Below are positions 1 to 11,290 of a stretch of DNA of 64,000 bases, in pieces; the first letter of the stretch is position 1, and each line of letters begins with the position of its first letter. The stretch lies in NCBI RefSeq assembly GCF_907164915.1, contig NC_061863.1, positions 33,453,133 to 33,517,132 of the forward strand. Reading direction: 5' to 3'. The notes beneath the pieces were generated by a model. The model was not told the DNA's origin. It ran no database searches and saw only the letters and a program-made list of their open reading frames with translations. Source of the stretch: Impatiens glandulifera. Taxonomy: Eukaryota; Streptophyta; Magnoliopsida; Ericales; Balsaminaceae. Position numbers and translations under genes: made by a program.

Positions 1-452
1 TTAGGAAGTTTGGTAGAGTTCTGCTCGGCATGATTTAGACTTTGCTAAGAGAGAGAGATGGAGTTCAAGAGATTTTTAATTTGAGATGTGTTAAGTTGAT
101 TAGGAAATGGCCCTTTACATAGATCCGGTTTTGGAGGGAAAATATCAACATTGAATGTCAGTTTTGTCTTATTGGAGAAGAGAATATTTATGTTTCCAAA
201 GTGTGTTGGGAAGAGGTTACTTTTGACCGATTGCGGAGCTCGAGGTAGGGATTTAGTTGAAAAGTAACCAAGTTAGTTGGGTAGTAATTACTCATGTAGT
301 TGGGGGTTACCTCATTAATTAAATGTTACTTTTCATTAATGACTGATGCAACAGCAAACTGAAAAGTAACCGATTGAAATCGAAGATAACCTAGACTAAA
401 CCGAAGATAACATTGATGAAGCCGAAATGATCATAAAGAAGTTGAACAGAGA
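1..452. other. Non-coding interior of element 1 beyond its accessory ORF
   Basis: No credible reading frame. By comparison with element 2 this should be the spacer between the first and second accessory genes. The words accgatt and aaccgaagataac recur around 360-410, a weak local repetition. I see no LTR start here, so the element continues to the left of the window. Confidence 0.5.
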
Positions 453-487
453 TACAACCGGTGCGTGCAGCAAAATGACCGGTTGTA
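453..487 (-). other. Hairpin just after the accessory ORF stop (element 1)
   Basis: Positions 453-462 and 478-487 form a perfect 10-bp inverted repeat (arms tacaaccggt and accggttgta) around a 15-nt loop containing gcagcaaaatg. It begins 13 nt downstream of the stop codon in the sense direction. Equivalent hairpins with different stems and a similar loop follow accessory ORFs A and B of element 2. Likely a 3'-UTR RNA structure; function unknown. Confidence 0.7.
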
Positions 488-499
488 AAAGGAAGTGAC

Positions 500-1261
500 T
501 TAATATCCGCTGGAGGTGACGGCACCGTTGGGGTTGTTGCGGCGGTTCCTCCTCTTCCAAGTCTTCTCAAACCGCTCAAAGAAGGAGTCAGTGACTTCCT
601 TGGTGAGCACTTGAGCTTGGTTCAGACCTTCGCCTGGACAAGTCGGAACTCCAAGCTCCAGAAGCAGACAGCTCAGTTGGGGAACGAGGCCAACTGTTCG
701 AACGCCAATCATCCAGATTAGGACGTCGAACAGTATCCTTGACCAATTAAACGCTGTACCGGTGGTGATAACAGCCATCATGTTAAAGGTTGCGGTACAG
801 TAGGTGTTCGTCACATCTCTCCCTAAGATGCTTCGACCGATCACGTCATTGAGGAGCTGATATTCAGCCCTCAATAGTGACTTCGTACCATGGTCATCAA
901 CGGGTTGGTTAGACCGTGCAAAGGTGAGGGAAATTTCGGCCTTTAAGTCGGCCGGAACATTGAGATCGGTTAGCCCTTGCTTTGGTAGGCTGAAACACCT
1001 TGTAAAGTCATTTTCGGTGAAGTCAAAGACTATACCTCCCACTTTTGATTGGATATGAGTATCAAAATGAGGAGTTCCTCTGAAAACCCTAGCATTGTAG
1101 AGGAATTCCAGGACAGATTCGGAGTAGATGACATGCTTGTCATCTAGGAAATACTGAAGATCGGTGTCTTCAAGTGATTTGATCATCTTGAATACATCAT
1201 AGTGTTCAGTGCTCAGGGCAGACTTGAAGTCCACTTGAAGGATGTTTGGAAACTAAGACAT
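500..1261 (-). pseudogene. Accessory ORF of element 1 (paralogue of element 2 ORF A), nonsense at codon 3
   Basis: Reading from the ATG at 1261 the third codon is TAG (1253-1255), after which the frame is open to a TAA at 500-502. The full frame is 254 codons including the stop, exactly the size of ORF A in element 2. The protein shares with ORFs A, B and C an N-terminal VDF/ADF block, a segment around LPKQGLTDL, then a YQLLNDVIGRSILGR block, an NWSRILFD block and a PQLS block. These occur in the same order in ORF A. It lies directly after pol and has its own TATA box and 3' hairpin. No enzymatic motif is visible. It may belong to the domain families annotated as putative plant transposon or retrotransposon-associated proteins; I cannot confirm that without a profile search. 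Confidence 0.75.
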
Positions 1262-1322
1262 TTTTGTCTTAGTGAGAGAGGGAATTATAACTTGTGATTG
1301 TTTTGGTTAAGGTTTGCTCAAC

Positions 1323-1329
1323 TTATATA
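1323..1329 (-). promoter_or_regulatory. TATA box of the element 1 accessory ORF
   Basis: Sense-strand TATATAA lies 62 bp before the ATG at 1261. The three accessory genes of element 2 have TATA boxes at similar spacing, which makes chance less likely. Confidence 0.55.
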
Positions 1330-1775
1330 ATAGTGGAAGGATGATCTTATTATCCAGTGTGTCACAAGTAATGATGCTTATTAACCATAGGATAGAAGGT
1401 GTTGCATGAAATAAGCATGTCTATAGCCTAGGTTGTTGGTCATATGCCTGGACTGTGAAAGATATCATATCTTCACGTCTTTTTAGGTGTGACCATTTTA
1501 CTCCGAAAAGGTAATTTTTCAGAACAGATAAGTTTAAACACAGATAATTATTCCACTTTTGTTCGAAGACCAAATAGTCTAAGATAAACTATTTCCGAAC
1601 CGGTCAGTTATCAGTTGTTCGTCCTGATGCGATTATTTGGTGCATGCACTAAATAACCGGTCGGTTTACTCTGACTGATGAACCATGCGGTTCTTCCATA
1701 GAAACCTTGGTAAATTTGGAATTCGACAATTTTGGAAGAACTATCGGTTTTGTATGTCCGAACCGATTTCCCTTT

Positions 1776-4700
1776 TTAAGCATCCTTAGGGATGATCTGA
1801 CTAATATCAGTTAAACCGAGTGTAAGTATGAATTGAGAAAACTTAGCTTCCTGCAGAGGCCTTGTGAAGATGTCGGCTACTTGTTGATCTGTCGGTACGT
1901 ATTCCAACCGGATATGCTTCAGCATGACATGTTCCCGAATGAAGTGGTGCCTTAAGTCAATGTGCTTGGTTCTGGAGTGTAGAACCGGGTTGTAAGTGAT
2001 TTCTATGGCACTTGTGTTATCACAGAAGATTGGAGACTCTTCGGCTGTGATACCGAAATCCTTCAGTTGTTGTTGGATCCAAAGAAGCTGTGAACAGCAG
2101 CTTCCGGCTGCCAGGTATTCGGCTTCTGCGGTTGATGTGGCAACTGATGTCTGTTTCTTGCTGTGCCATGAAACAAGCCGATCACCTAGGAATTGGCATG
2201 TTCCGCTGGTGCTTTTTCTATCAACCTTGCAACCTGCATAGTCTGCATCTGAATAGCTTGTTAGGTTAAACGATGAGTCATTTGGATACCACAGACCGAC
2301 GTCAGGAGTTCCCTTGAGGTATTTCAAGATCCTCTTTGCGGCTGTGTAATGAGACTGTTTTGGGTTGGCCTAGAATCTTCCACACACACCGACTGCAAAT
2401 AGAATATCCGATCTACTTTCTGTCAGGTATAGAAGGGAACCGATGATGCCTCGGTAAGCGGTCAGGTCTACCGCTTGACCTTCATCATCTTTATCTAATT
2501 TGACCGATGAACTCATTGGAGTAGCCGCTGAGGAGCATGTGTCCATCCCAAATTTCTTTAGGAGTTCCTTAGTATATTTAGGTTGGCTTATGAAGGTTCC
2601 TTCTTCGAGTTGCTTAACCTGGAGACCTAGAAAGAATCTTAATTCCCCCATCATACTCATTTCAAATTTGTTAGTCATCAGAGTTGAAAATTTATCACAC
2701 AACTTAGGATCGGTTGATCCGAAAATGATGTCATCTACATAGATTTGAACAAGTAGGATATGTTCCTTCTTCTCAAACCTAAAAAGTGTTTTGTCCACCG
2801 AACCGATGGTGAAGTCATGATTCAACAGAAATGTGGTTAGTGTGTCATACCAGGCTCTAGGAGCTTGCTTTAGACCGTATAAAGTTTTGTTTAACCGGTA
2901 TACATGGTTTGGAAATTCAGCATTTTTGAAACCGGGTGGTTGCTCAACGTATACCTCTTCACGAAGGTCACCGTTCAAAAATGCACTTTTAACATCCATT
3001 TGAAAAACTTTAAAGTTTTTGAAAGCGGCAAAAGCTAGAAAAATCCTAATAGCTTCAATCCTAGCTATAGGGGCAAAAGATTCTTCAAAATCAATGCCTT
3101 CTTCCTGTTTGTATCCTTGTGCCACTAACCTAGCTTTGTTCCTTGTGACCAAACTGTCTTCATTGAGTTTATTTCTAAATACCCATCTTGTTCCAATGAC
3201 CGGTTGATCTTTAGGTCTAGGGACTAGGTACCAGACTTTATTACTCTCAAACTGGTTCAACTCTTCTTGCATTCCCAAAATCCAATCCGGATCTGACAAT
3301 GCTTCATCCACTCTTTTCGGCTCAATCTGGGATATAAAAGCGGAATTGAAGTATTCCTCCAGAATTTGACGCCTAGTTCGAACAGGTTCTGAAGGGTCAC
3401 ATATAATTTGCTCAGGAGGATGCTTGGTATTCCTTTTGAAATTCGGTTCAGAGGTGTCTACCAAATTACCGTTTACCTGATCAGGGCTAGACATATCGGT
3501 AGGCTGAACAGGGATGTGAGACCGACCAATTTCCTCGGCTTGGACCGAAGTGTCAACTTCCTGTCGTGGGACAGCTTGATCCGGCTGGGTTTCATCATTA
3601 CCCATTTGGTCATGGACAAATCGCCTGAAAACCGGAATTTCATCTTCACTATCAGAATGGATATTGTTGTTTTCCAGTCTGTTGTGTAGATCAAAGCATG
3701 ATGCAGTGTTGCTTTCAACCGATTCATCGAAAACAACATGAAGTGATTCCTCCACGGTTGAGGTTCTATTGTTATATACTTTATATGCTTTACTTACTTC
3801 TGAGTAACCTAACATGATCCCAGTATCGGTTTTTGCATCAAAAGCGGATAGATAGGTTTTACCATTTATATGAATGTAGCATTTACAACCGAAAATCTTA
3901 AGATATTTGAGGTTGGGAACCCTGTTAAAATAAACCTCATAAGGTGTTTTGTTGTGAAAATTGTTAATTAAAGACCGATTTTGTGTGTAGCATGCAATAT
4001 TGATAGCCTCAGCCCAGAATTTCTAAGCAATACCCGAGTCGGCTATCATGGACCGTGCGGCTTCCTTGAGAGTTCGGTTTCTTCTCTCGGCCAGACCATT
4101 TTGTTGAGGAGTCCTAGAACTAGACAACTCGTGTCTAATACCGGATTCATCAAGAAATGCGGTTAAAGTGCTGTTTGTAAACTCGGTTCCTCTATCACTT
4201 CTAATACTATTGATACGTGTTGATTTTACATTTTGCAAACGTTTAAGTAGTGTGATCAAATTTGATGCAGTTTCACGTTTGGATGGTAGAAATATTACCC
4301 ATGTGTACCTAGAGTAATCATCAATAACTACCATAGTGTAAAGCATACCTCCTAGGCTGATGACCTGAATCGGTCCAAATAAATCCATGTGAAGAAGATC
4401 TAAGAATCGGTTAGATTGAATGTTTCCTTTACTCTTAAAAGTTGACCTAGTTTGTTTACCCATTTGACATGCTGAACAAACCTTATCCTTATTAAACACT
4501 ATGTCAGGAATTCCTTCAACTAGCTTTTTACCGCGAATATAATTTAAGGTTTTCATGTTCAGATGGTTTAGTCTCTTATGCCACAGCCAGGTTTGATCGG
4601 TTTTAGCTATCATGCATACAGGATATTCTACTTTAGTTTTCTAGTCTACCTTGTAAATGTTTCCTAGCCTATTTCCGGTTAGGAGTATGGTACCTTGAGA

Positions 4701-4990
4701 ATTCTTAACTAGACATGCATGTTTAAGAAATTCTACAGTGTACCCAGCATCACACATTTGACTAATGCTTAGCAAGTTAAAACGTATGTTTTCAACTAAG
4801 AGTACATTATCAATTGTTAGGTTACCATGAACAATCTTACCCTTGCCCACAGTTCTACCTTTTGAGTTGTCACCGAAGGTGATTAATGCACCGGTTTCTA
4901 TTCTGATATCGGTTAGAAGATTGTTGTTCCCGGTCATATGCCTGGAGCAACCACTGTCCAAGTACCATTCAGAGTTTCCTAGCCGGTTTC
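1776..4990 (-). pseudogene. pol: pol polyprotein of element 1 (protease-integrase-RT-RNase H), three in-frame stops
   Basis: One continuous reading frame interrupted by TAG codons at 4641-4643, 4023-4025 and 2370-2372. Visible in order: aspartic protease motif DSGC; integrase zinc-binding region (HKRLNHLN then CSACQMG), the DDE residues in [15 protein letters not shown] and [11 protein letters not shown]; reverse transcriptase with [23 protein letters not shown] and the catalytic YVDD; RNase H with [10 protein letters not shown] and [11 protein letters not shown]; and the end near VADIFTRPLQE. Comparison with the intact element 2 shows the stops replaced Trp at the first site and Gln at the other two, so all are explained by C-to-T change on one strand. 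The frame before the protease is blocked by a TAA close to the start, where element 1 appears to have lost bases relative to element 2. Confidence 0.92.
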
Positions 4991-5296
4991 TTTAAATCCT
5001 GCAAAATGTACATATTTACAACTGTTTTGGTACCCACATTTACTTGGGTCCACAGGCGATTAGTCCCTTGGGTATCCAGACCTTGACAAATCGGACAACT
5101 TTTCTTGCTAAGGTCTTAACCGTCTTTTTGGCACTCGGTTTTGGATCTTTCGGTTTTCCTACGAAGGCCTTAAATAAGGTGATTTTTGGTTTGTCCTATG
5201 CGGTTGTGGATTTGCTCTCCTATTTTTGAGCAGATTGGCTTTTCTTTTCTCAGGGTCAAGCCACTTCTCAGAATCGGTTGGACCTACATAGGTTAG

Positions 5297-5658
5297 TTTT
5301 TATTCCGTATAATAGGCAGTTAATTCCTCTTCAGCAGTTAAGGAAATTATGACAAAACTTACAAAAGGAAGGTCATTCTTTGAGAGCCTTACTTTGTCTA
5401 CGGGTTTTTGGTCTTTGGATCTATCCTTTTTGTATCCTAAACCAAACATGCAAAAAGGATGTCTGTTATAACTACACATTTTCTTTACCATATCACTAGA
5501 TCTCTTATATGCGACCATTTTATACTGGAGTCGGGCATTTTCTTCCTCGGTCAATTCTCGAACTGGCTCATTAGACTGTTCGGTCTTAGGTGATGGTTCA
5601 GGTGCTGACTCGGTTTCTAAGATAGGGGTTTCATTAGGTTGTATGATCTCTAGTTCGG
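5297..5658 (-). pseudogene. gag: C-terminal part of element 1 gag, out of frame with the main gag ORF
   Basis: A second frame (best part 5300-5554) carries residues matching the C-terminal third of element 2 Gag, including KKMCSYNRHPFCMFGLGY against the KQMCNYKRHPKCRYGIGY block there, and the segment before VGPTDSEKW. The main gag frame ends at 5659 and this piece is in another phase, so a frameshift lies in the poorly conserved linker near 5560-5660. Confidence 0.7.
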
Positions 5659-6813
5659 TTAAGATGGTACTATGAGGTCGGTTCTAAAGTTGGGTTGCTT
5701 AGGTAATAGAGCTAGTAGGTTCTTATACTCTGCTACCATATCATTCAATGCATTATATAACTCATCTTTAGTAAATTCTTCACAAGGAGAGTAAAATACC
5801 TTTTCCTCATTCGCCATGAGGTAGGTGAGTTCATCATCACTGTCACTGTGAGCCCATAAGCTTCCTCCATCATCGGCTATCAGTGCTTTCTGAACCTCAC
5901 TCCCTTCACCGGTTTGTTGATAGTTGTTTCGATTATTTTGATTGTCCGGTTTCCGGTCATCCCTCCTCGGTTTTCTGCATTCCCACTTAAAATGTCCCAA
6001 ACAATTGCAGTTATAACACCTTACGTTTGATTTATCACCGTAGGTGTAGTTGTTTGTCGGTTGGCTTCTCTTCATGAATCTCCCAAATTTCTGTGCAAGC
6101 ATTGCCATGGCATCCTTAGTGAACTGTTCAGCGGTTCTGATCGGTGCAGGTACAACCGGTTCTGTGGATGTGATCAATGCTCTGGTTGAGGTTGAGGCTG
6201 AGACTTCTTCTTCAGTTCTAGTTCTCATTTCAAACTCATATGTCTTAAGATCTTCGAATACATCGTGTAGCTTCATCTTACTTAGGCAGTTTGATTCCCT
6301 CATCACCATTGTCTTTATATCCCATGCACTTGGAAGAGATCTTAATGCTTTCATGATAACCTCCTTGTTATCATACCTCTTGCCAAGGGTTGCTAGCTCA
6401 TCCAACACACCTGTGAACTGGTCACTATATTCTCTCATTGTTTCTCCCGGTTTCATCTTGATGCTTTCAAACTTCTGAGTAGCTACCATTACCTTGTTTT
6501 CCTTGGTTCTTTCATTTCCCTCATAGATCTGAATAACCGTTTCCCATGTTTCCCTTGCGGTTTTGCAGTCTCTGATCTTGCAGTACGTGTTTTTGTCCAC
6601 ACCGTTGGTGATCCGGTTTCTGGCATGGTTATCCAGGTTGTTTCTTCTCCTATCTTCAGCTGTCCAATCCTTCCTGCCCTTATCAATAATTATCGATCCT
6701 TCGGCTAGAATGAACTGCATTTCGTCATCCATGGTGATTAAGTGTAGGTGCATGCGTGCCTTCCAGTTGGCAAAGTCATCACCTTCTAGCATTGGGGGCC
6801 TATCGAATGACAT
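5659..6813 (-). pseudogene. gag: gag of element 1 (capsid plus zinc knuckle), truncated by frameshift
   Basis: 384 codons from ATG at 6813. The protein begins MSFDRPPMLEGDDFANWK, the usual copia Gag start, followed by a conserved helical core with IYEGNERTKENKVMVATQKF and MKPGETMREYSDQF. A single CCHC zinc knuckle, CYNCNCLGHFKWEC, follows at about residues 265-278, and after it an Asn/Arg-rich tail. Gag forms the virus-like particle and packages element RNA through the knuckle. It starts only about 25 bp from the primer site, as expected for a 5' gag. The frame stops early compared with the 604-residue Gag of element 2. Confidence 0.88.
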
Positions 6814-6838
6814 GCTTGCTTGAGTATTGAAACTAACT

Positions 6839-6850
6839 GCTCTGATACCA
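6839..6850 (-). other. Primer-binding site of element 1 (tRNA-Met initiator type)
   Basis: Sense strand TGGTATCAGAGC, the standard plant initiator-methionine tRNA complement, two bases inside the 5' LTR. Confidence 0.93.
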
Positions 6851-6852
6851 AT

Positions 6853-8063
6853 TGTTAGGATCTAGGTCGCGGCTGGAGGACCGGGGTTGGGCTGGTTAAC
6901 GCGTCTTACTCAAAGGGTGGTGATTAATCCGGTTAGAGATTAATACCGGGGTTTCAATACTACACAAACTGTCACAAACCCTTGAACCAGGTTCAAGCGC
7001 GGAAGAGGTTTGTTTCAGGTTGAAGCAGCACACTCATGAGATAGGCAGAACCGGTTTTTGGATAAGATAGGTTTGGAAGTTGCTAGGTCGGTTTTGTAAC
7101 TTGGTGATTCGGTTTAGGTAGTGTAGAGTCGGTCAAAGTGATGTAGGTAGGTTAGTACAGCTCGGTTATAAAGTAAATCAGACGGAAAGTAAATAACAAG
7201 ACAGGTTTTTATGGATGTTCGGAGATAAAACTCCTACGTCACCCCTTCCTCTCGAAACCGCGAGAAGGATATTCACTAAGGAATACAAACACAATCCGAT
7301 CGAGACTTATTTCCTGCTCGATAACACCAGTACAATTTTAACCGAAATTGTAAAGATTACACTTCAACTTAGCACTTATGCTTTCTAGAGATAGAACACA
7401 CTCTTTTCACTTGTAGATTAAATGTTCACTGTGTCCCATTTACTCCTCTTCAGCTGCTCCTTTTATAGGTGAAATATGCCAAAGGTCAAATTTCACTTCC
7501 TTGAATTTGATTGGCTGAGCAGAGGTTCAGTGATTCAGACCTGGCGGACAACTTTTCAGACCTGGTGGTCTGTTCTTCCAGTATGTAGGTCAAACCGGCT
7601 AGGTTTGTCTTTTACTCAATGTGGTAACTGTCGGTTAGACAGCTGTCTGTACTTGGAAGATTGCCTTTCTGATTTATCCTGAAGTGGAAAGATTTTGTAG
7701 GACGGTCTTCTGCAGCCTGCAGCCTGTCCTCAGACTTGTATGAATATGGCAATGCTCAGTCTATTCCTTTGGTATCATTCTCAACAGATACCTGAAGTAT
7801 CTTCTTATACTGGTCGGTTATTTGAGTTAACCGAATGGCTTCCGGTCATTCCTTGAGCTTCTAAGTGACCGACTGTCTGGTGTTTTCCGGCCTTCAGTTT
7901 TGACCGATCTTGCATTCTTTTGTGCGGTCATATTTCTGGTCGGTTTGATGACTTGACCGGTAGAACTTCTTAGTCCGGTTGATTACTTTGACCGGTCCGG
8001 TTATTTGTTCCTGCATGGGAAGTTTATTTGTGTTAAGTTCTGTTAACCGGTCTAATTTTATCT

Positions 8064-8067
<4 letters not shown>
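6853..8067 (-). repeat. 5' LTR of element 1 (1215 bp)
   Basis: Starts TGTTAGG next to the primer site and ends in TAACA before an AT microsatellite. It contains a sense-strand TATAAAA at 7461-7467, the leader block shared by all LTRs in the window (about 7207-7246) and the small U5 hairpin at 6981-6997. The other LTR of the element is outside the window, so no target duplication can be checked. Confidence 0.88.
7461..7467 (-). promoter_or_regulatory. LTR promoter TATA box, element 1
   Basis: Sense TATAAAA in the middle of the LTR, at the same relative place as in element 2 (57251-57257). Confidence 0.65.
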
Positions 8068-8103
<36 letters not shown>

Positions 8104-9039
8104 AATTAAAGAGAATTAAGGAATAATGTTAATGAATTGATATAATATATAAGGTATAATATATATTATAAATTAAAAATTAAAGAGAGTATTAAGAAAT
8201 AATGTTTATATATATATATATAAATTTTAGATGAATAAAAAAAATCTTCTATTATTTATTTTAGATTAAGGTTAATGATTAATAATAAATTAATTATATT
8301 ATATCTTTTAATTTAAGATTAAAGTGGATATAAAAAGGGAAATATATCTTTTAATTTGAGATTAAAGTGGATATAAATTTGAGATTAAAGTGGATATAAA
8401 AAGGGAAACTTAATGTTTCTGCAATAAGAATATTTGAAATTTGGTCAAGTAATAATACGATACATTACAAATTTCAAAATCAAGTAAGATTTTACTTACG
8501 GTATAATTTTATTTTTTATAATAAAATAAATTAAATGTTTCTTGGAAAATTATATATTATTGATTTGGTTATATACAATAATATGACATTTAAAATAATG
8601 ATATTATTGTTCATTATTTGGATTATATTGATTGATATAAATAATCACCATAGTAACAATGTTTGTTGAAATTAATCAAGACAATTTTGAATGGTAGTAT
8701 TGTGTAATTTATGTGATTATATTATTTGGCCCAAAGAATGATAATTAATTAACAAAATTGCATTAATACCTGTGATGGTAAATATGTAATAATTATAAAG
8801 TCTTATTTATGTGAATAATTAATCCATCCAAAGATAAATTTATTATTTGATATGTCTTATTATTAATGTTTGATCATTACACCAAAATACTATTAACAAT
8901 TAATATTAATGTCCAAAGACTTGATATTAATGTTGCATTAAGTATTTTGAGATGGGATAAATCATTATTCGAATTTAGTTGTCACTTAAGTTTATAAATG
9001 TGAGCAACCATTTTATTGAATATTCTAAGTGATTAAGGG
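8068..9039. other. AT-rich non-coding DNA with a TA microsatellite
   Basis: Begins with about 30 bp of alternating TA (8068-8098), followed by AT-rich DNA with short near-duplications, such as the tttaatttgagattaaagtgg words around 8350-8400. No reading frame or element end recognised. Confidence 0.6.
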
Positions 9040-10522
9040 CTATAGTTTTTTTAGACGAGACTGCAATATTTTTTTTGAGGATATTGAGTTTGAGGGAAGA
9101 AATGATTTTGTCTTTAAAAATTATTTAGATCAATAATTCCTATTGTGGAAGATTTGATTTATATCTCAAGTATTTTTTACATTGATAAGAATTTTATTGA
9201 TATTGATGATAATGTTCAAAAATCAAGAGTAACAAGACAATATTGATTAAATTCATTAAGTACAAACTCAACAACTTCAAAATCAAGTGTCTTTATTACC
9301 ATCCAGTTTAATTGTATTTTTTTATAAGGACAATTTATGGTACTCATTACATATTTTGATATGGAGATTCACCATGATAGATGTTAAGGGGTTTTTCAAT
9401 AGAGACATTGAAAAACAATTTGTTGCAATGAGAAACTTTATGTCGAGAGACCAATTTAATATGATTTGCAAATTAAAGAAATTCATATATAGACTTATAG
9501 AAGCATCTCGTTAGTGATACCATAAATTTTAAAAAATAACAATTCTCACTTTTGGTTTTGAGGTGAATTTAATTGATTATTTGTGTATTACATGTTCAGT
9601 GGGAGTAAACGTCTATTTATGATTTTATATATGGGTGACATTTTATTTGTCACAAATTTTTCTTGACATTAAGTAGCCAATACTTACGAGATATTTGAAA
9701 AGAACTAAGAATTAAATGCAAACATATAGAAAGTCGGAAAGTCTTAAGATCAATGAGTATTCTAACTTCGATCATACGGGATGCCAAAACAGTATGAAAT
9801 CCACTTTGGGTTATATTTTTCGCTAGCTGGTTTTGTCATGTCTTGAAAAAGTATCAGACAAACACTTATGACATCATCCACTATTACAACGGAATTTATA
9901 AAATGTTACTAGGCATCAAATTAAGTGATATTGACATCAAGTTTATTGTTATGAAATAAATGATACAAAGTTTATAAATTTCTATAAAATATTTATGTAC
10001 AAACTCTATGGTTATGAACCTCTTGATAATGTGTTTATCGTCCAGTGTCTTTCATAAGAATATTTCTCGTATGAGTGTCGTAGAGATCGATAATCTCTAA
10101 CTTCAGTGGGAGTTTGTAGTTTGGTTGTCTTTCAGTTTAGTTATTTTATTGGTATTTATGAGGTTTTTTATTCTGATCAGAAACCAAGTATTATTCAGTT
10201 CATTATACTTTGTATAATTATGTTTAAAGTATGATCTCACTAAAGTCAAATAGGACCAGTTGAAAATTAACATGAAAAGATCACATTGCATGGAATTTTC
10301 ATTCCTCACATTTATGATATGATTTGTCAATTAATTGTATTGATTTATGTGATCATTGTTGGGTCTAGTTGTGCTTAAATACAACGACGAGCTCTTTGGT
10401 CCTATATTGATATAACTAATTGATAAAATTGTTTATACAACATATGATTGAGATTGCACAAAACTTTAGGCGCAATATGATTTATACATTTATTTTTGTA
10501 CATACGTGACCTAGTGGGAGAT
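9040..10522 (+). pseudogene. Heavily decayed copia pol, RT to RNase H, plus strand
   Basis: Readable islands in the order of copia pol. The FEDIEFEGRNDFVF linker before RT is near 9075. RT follows around 9390-9510, where MICKLKKFIYRLIEASR aligns with the usual CKLKKSIYGLKQASR. Next is an RNase H piece near 9760-9900 (CQNSMKSTLGYIFSLAG). The region ends in the polypurine word AGTGGGAGATTG (10512-10523). Many stops and frameshifts. This copia lineage is different from elements 1 and 2 and is in the opposite orientation. Confidence 0.75.
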
Positions 10523-10740
10523 TGTTGGAATTTTTAGGGTTACTAGTAAAATAAATAATTGGGGAAATGTCATATTTAATATAAGCCAAAATAATGTGAT
10601 CTAATGTGATTAAGTTTATGGCTTATGAGTGTATTTCTCATGAATATAAAGTGAGGATACCTAAGTGACATTTCTAATTTTATGAAGGGGCTGAATTAAA
10701 AATAATTTAACTATAATAACTAACTTAATGTTAGTTATAT
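10523..10740 (+). repeat. Truncated 3' LTR of the plus-strand copia remnant
   Basis: Starts TGTTGG immediately after the polypurine tract. Homology to the gag remnant of another element begins near 10744, so the LTR is cut there. Confidence 0.55.
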
Positions 10741-10743
10741 GTA

Positions 10744-11247
10744 ACGGTAATGGTCCCCATTTGAAGTACGAACAATTCTCCTTTGCGTCCCCATCAATAG
10801 AGAGAAATCTATTCACGTACTCATCAAATGGATTGCGTCAAACTCGATCATTGTTTCTCCATGACACATTTTGAAACTGTCGAACTGTTGTTTGGCAACC
10901 ATAATCTTGTTCTCCTTTGTTTTCTCATTTCCCTTACAAAGTTGGGTGAGTCTGTCTCAGATCTCCTTGTCAGTCTCACACTCGATGATGTAGTTAAACA
11001 TGCTGTTGTCAAGAGATCTGTACAAGACGTCTAATGCCATGTTGTTGAGGTTGTTTCTCCTCTTGTCTTCACTGGTCCATTCAGATTTCTCCTTTTCAAT
11101 CTTGATGGGACCATCTGTGATAACACTCTACATGTCGCCATGAAGAGAGGAAAGGTGAGCACGAACTCTCTTCTTCCACACAATATAGTTTTATTTTGAG
11201 AATGTGGGGATTGCGATAGCACTGTCATCTTTGGTTATGGTCGACAT
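10744..11247 (-). pseudogene. gag: Truncated gag remnant belonging to LTR-I
   Basis: From ATG at 11247 the frame reads MSTITKDDSAIAIPTF and later WTSEDKRRNNLNNMA, GNEKTKENKIMVAKQQF and KMCHGETM. These align with element 2 Gag (WTSEDRRRSNLENH, GNERTKENKILVATQKY, RMKPGEN). Three in-frame stops (TAA, TAG, TGA) occur; the TGA replaces a conserved Trp. Only the N-terminal third is present and the rest is missing. Orientation and distance fit the LTR at 11291-12569 being its 5' LTR. Confidence 0.8.
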
Positions 11248-11275
11248 TCTTGGTGATAGCTTGAGATTAAAACAG

Positions 11276-11287
11276 GACTCTGATACA
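11276..11287 (-). other. Degenerate tRNA-Met primer site of LTR-I element
   Basis: Reads gactctgataca on the plus strand, close to the intact gctctgatacca of elements 1 and 2, three bases from the LTR start at 11291. Confidence 0.65.
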
Positions 11288-11290
11288 GAT

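Larger units (their letters stand above)
1..8067 (-). mobile_element. Element 1: decayed large Ty1-copia retrotransposon, left end outside window
   Basis: Minus-strand order is 5' LTR (6853-8067), tRNA-Met primer site, gag, pol (protease, integrase, RT, RNase H), then an accessory ORF after pol. The 3' LTR and any further accessory genes lie left of base 1. Protein similarity to element 2 (43750-57857) is high along the whole of pol, and the accessory ORF sits in the same place, so the two belong to related subfamilies; their LTRs are diverged. The lineage looks like the large env-like-bearing copia group (SIRE/Maximus type), judged from pol motifs and the extra 3' coding space. Pol and the accessory frame are broken by single TAG codons and gag by a frameshift, so the copy is inactive. 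Confidence 0.9.
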
